The translations under genes and the position numbers were made by a program. Source: Cenococcum geophilum 1.58 (taxonomy: Eukaryota > Ascomycota > Dothideomycetes > Gloniales > Gloniaceae). From it: 64,000 nt of DNA. The stretch lies in NCBI GenBank assembly GCA_001692895.1, contig KV748201.1, positions 2,170,001 to 2,234,000 of the forward strand, written 5' to 3'. The notes beneath the pieces were generated by a model. That model did no database searches. It had not been told where the DNA came from and saw nothing but the letters and a program-made list of their open reading frames with translations. This document shows positions 61,591 through 64,000 of this stretch, piece by piece (position 1 is the stretch's first letter; the number at the start of each line of letters is the position of its first letter).

Positions 61591-64000
61591 TTAAGTATAT
61601 AATATAGTTCTAGATATTAATAATATAAGTAAAGTAAAATAATAAGGCGCTTATAGTATAGTATAAATAAAAACTTAAGGCTAAAGTTTAGGATATAATT
61701 ATTTTAATAGAAGATATAGAAACCCTATAGAAACTAATAAATTAAGTAATTAAGATTAATAATTAGATCTACTAAAGAGAATAGGCTAAAAGAGGCTAAG
61801 ATAGAATTCTATAGTTATATAAAATATAAAGTATATAATAACTAAAGCTAAGTTAAAAACTATAATATAGCGTAAAGCTAATAGACCTAAGTAGTACTAA
61901 AGAATTTAAAAGATAAAATAAGAAATTATAAAAACCTAAAGAATAAGAATTAAGTAATTAAAGGTTTAAGAAATAGAGGCTAAACTAGGGATCTTAGTAG
62001 TAGAAGATATTTAGGCGGACTCTATAGTAAGAAAAATAGTTTAAAAAAGGAGCTTATATAAATTACGGAAAATAAAGTTATTATATTAAAGACTATAAAA
62101 GTAGTTAGAGTTACTATATAGTAAAAGGAATAAAACTAGTAGATAATATATATATATAGAGGGATAATAATTTGCTATAAGGAATAAAAGAATATTTAAT
62201 TAAAAGTTTTATATTTTATTATAATAACGTATACTAAATTTATAAGGACGCTAAGTATAGCGTAAGCTATTAGCTATAGAAGCTATATTTAGTAAAATAT
62301 AGAGAAACTAATAAACTAGTTTATAGATTAGATATTAAGGATAATAAATTTAATATAGATAAAATATTCCGTAATAATAAGGTAATAAGGGCGGCTTATT
62401 AGGAGTATATAGACCTTAAAGATATTATATAAGAGGTAAAGGATAATTCCACTATAAAATAAGGAATATTAGTAGGGATTAAGACCCTACTAAATATAAT
62501 ATCTATCGCTTTATAAGATGTAAGAGAAGTAGAATAGTAAGCTACTTTAGTACTTAATAAAGGCAAAAGGCTAAAAGCTTAAGATTCTTAAGATAAGATA
62601 AGGTAAGCTTAAGGACTTATAATAGACGATAACTAATAGAGTAAAGTAATAGCTTAGTTTAGTAATATATAAATAAGCTTAGGATGAAGTTTCCTAAAGG
62701 TATAAGACTCTTAAGATAAAATAAGTAAGATTTAAGACTCTTAAGATAAGATAAGAATACTAGTAAGGCCTAGTTAGACTAAAACTAGGGTAAAGCTTAA
62801 GATAGAAGTAAGTTTAGGATTAAGAATTTTATAGGACTAAGATTTTTAAATATAAATAAGGACTATTAAAGAAATTATAAATAAGGCTTAGTAACCAGAT
62901 TAAAATATTAATACTAAAATTAGGAAGTAAAAAGACTTTAAGGATTTATCTATAAAACGCAAACTAAAAAAAACTATAAAAAAATTTAGATAAAGAATTA
63001 TTTTATAGTAAAAATAAAAACTAGATAAGAGATCTAGTATATTAGGACGTACTAAAGATAGAGCACTAATATAAAAAATTATTAATAGGCTTAAGGTAGG
63101 TATACTAAAAGCTAAATAGCTTACTAAACTAGAAAATAAAGAGGATTTAGGAATCCCTATTAGGTTTAAAGAATAATATATAAAAGGCTATTATAATATA
63201 GTAATAAAAAGATACTTTTTTATAGATAAGCCGTATATACTCTAATAGCTATATTAAAAGTAGTATAGGCAGCGATATAATAATAAGTAAAAAGATTTTT
63301 ATATATAGTTAGATAAATAAGTTATTTAAAACTACTTAATTATAGAGAAGGCCATACCTTATATTAAAGGAGCCTTAATTATAATATTAAAGGATTTAAA
63401 AAAATAATTAAAGGACTAGAGAAGTAAGAGACGTATTTTAGTACCTATAAATAAAGTTATAACATTTAGATTAATATAGTAAAGGTTTAAACTTAAAAAT
63501 AAAGATAAGTTAAGAGTTAACCTAAAGTACCTAGTATACTATACGCTATTATAAATTATATATATAGATAATATATATAAAATATATAAGAATTTAAAGA
63601 AAAAGAATTAGAAATACCCTATAAGGATATATTAGGCGCTAAATAAGTAATAGTATAAAAATACTAAGTATATATATAGCTAGTATCTAATAAAAGTTTA
63701 AGAGATAAAAGACTTAATATTTTAATTAAAAAGATTCCTTATAGAAGAATACTTAAATAGATAATAGTAGTAGAAATACTTAGAGAATACGTATCTATAG
63801 TATATAGAAGATAAAAAGTAAACTAGGTATTAGCTAAAGAATAAGCTAAGTATATAAGAATTAAGTAGCTAATAGTTAGAAAAAGCGGAGGCCTATAAAA
63901 CTAAAGGGAGCTAGTAATAAAGCTTTAAACCCTTAAAAAATTTTAAGAATAATACCTAAATTTATAAGTTAATTAGTAAAATTAATAGTTTAAAGTATTA

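Larger units (their letters stand above)
55044..64000 (+). mobile_element. Gypsy family A fossil, copy A5, runs off the window, split by a LINE
   Basis: The most decayed family A copy. Its 5' LTR is 55044-55463; gag follows from about 55505, is split at 56057 by the LINE, resumes at 61606, passes the zinc knuckle near 62040-62100 and continues through the unknown segment to near the protease at the window end. CpA and TpG are almost gone, and it has internal length loss relative to A4. It is broken, with very many breaks; the rest lies right of the window. Confidence 0.92.

Overview
The window looks like a repeat-rich, AT-biased block from a filamentous ascomycete, most likely Pezizomycotina. 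Three things point there: the repeats carry a strong signature of repeat-induced point mutation (RIP: CpA to TpA and TpG to TpA, with CpG and TpA kept); the one intact host gene has nine introns of 47-165 bp with fungal-type GTANGN/CTRAY signals; and the mobile elements (chromodomain Gypsy, Copia, Tad1-type LINE, small TIR elements) are the usual fungal set. I cannot name a species.

Layout. 1-31640 is one stack of nested LTR retrotransposon fossils. An old minus-strand Gypsy (family C, 5' LTR near 31286-31640) has its gag split three times: by a short LTR element D (28105-30785, minus), by Gypsy B1 (13955-27764, itself split by Gypsy A3, 17791-25744), and by Gypsy A2 (to 13879, itself split by A1, 1-7193). 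A small solo LTR (7596-7789) sits in A2. Most junctions are fixed by 5-bp target duplications. 31781-34628 is a TA-flanked terminal-inverted-repeat element made largely of four tandem arrays and one long palindrome. 34629-36153 is unassigned AT-rich DNA with a solo LTR (34996-35124), a hairpin cluster (35333-35500) and a short unrecognised frame. 36154-49658 is a Copia fossil split by Gypsy A4 (39268-47224).

49793-53408 is the only intact gene: ten exons that sum to an uninterrupted 1003-residue hydantoinase/oxoprolinase-DUF917 fusion protein. The Copia 3' LTR ends 134 bp before its start codon. Downstream lie a short flank, a 269-bp foldback MITE (53705-53973), a truncated minus-strand Gypsy B2 (53977-about 54865), and Gypsy A5 (55044 to beyond the window end), split by a minus-strand Tad1-like LINE (56058-61590) with a 15-bp target duplication.

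How it fits together. The gene sits in an island of about 4.5 kb without RIP between two RIP-decayed blocks. Both edges can be seen inside single elements: the Copia 5' LTR is mutated and its 3' LTR is not, and the MITE arm away from the gene is mutated and the arm near it is not. No RNA gene, CRISPR array or bacterial-type operon was seen. All LTR elements look broken, most with many breaks. By depth of RIP and nesting order A1 and A3 look youngest and A5 most decayed. All counts and alignments were made by eye.
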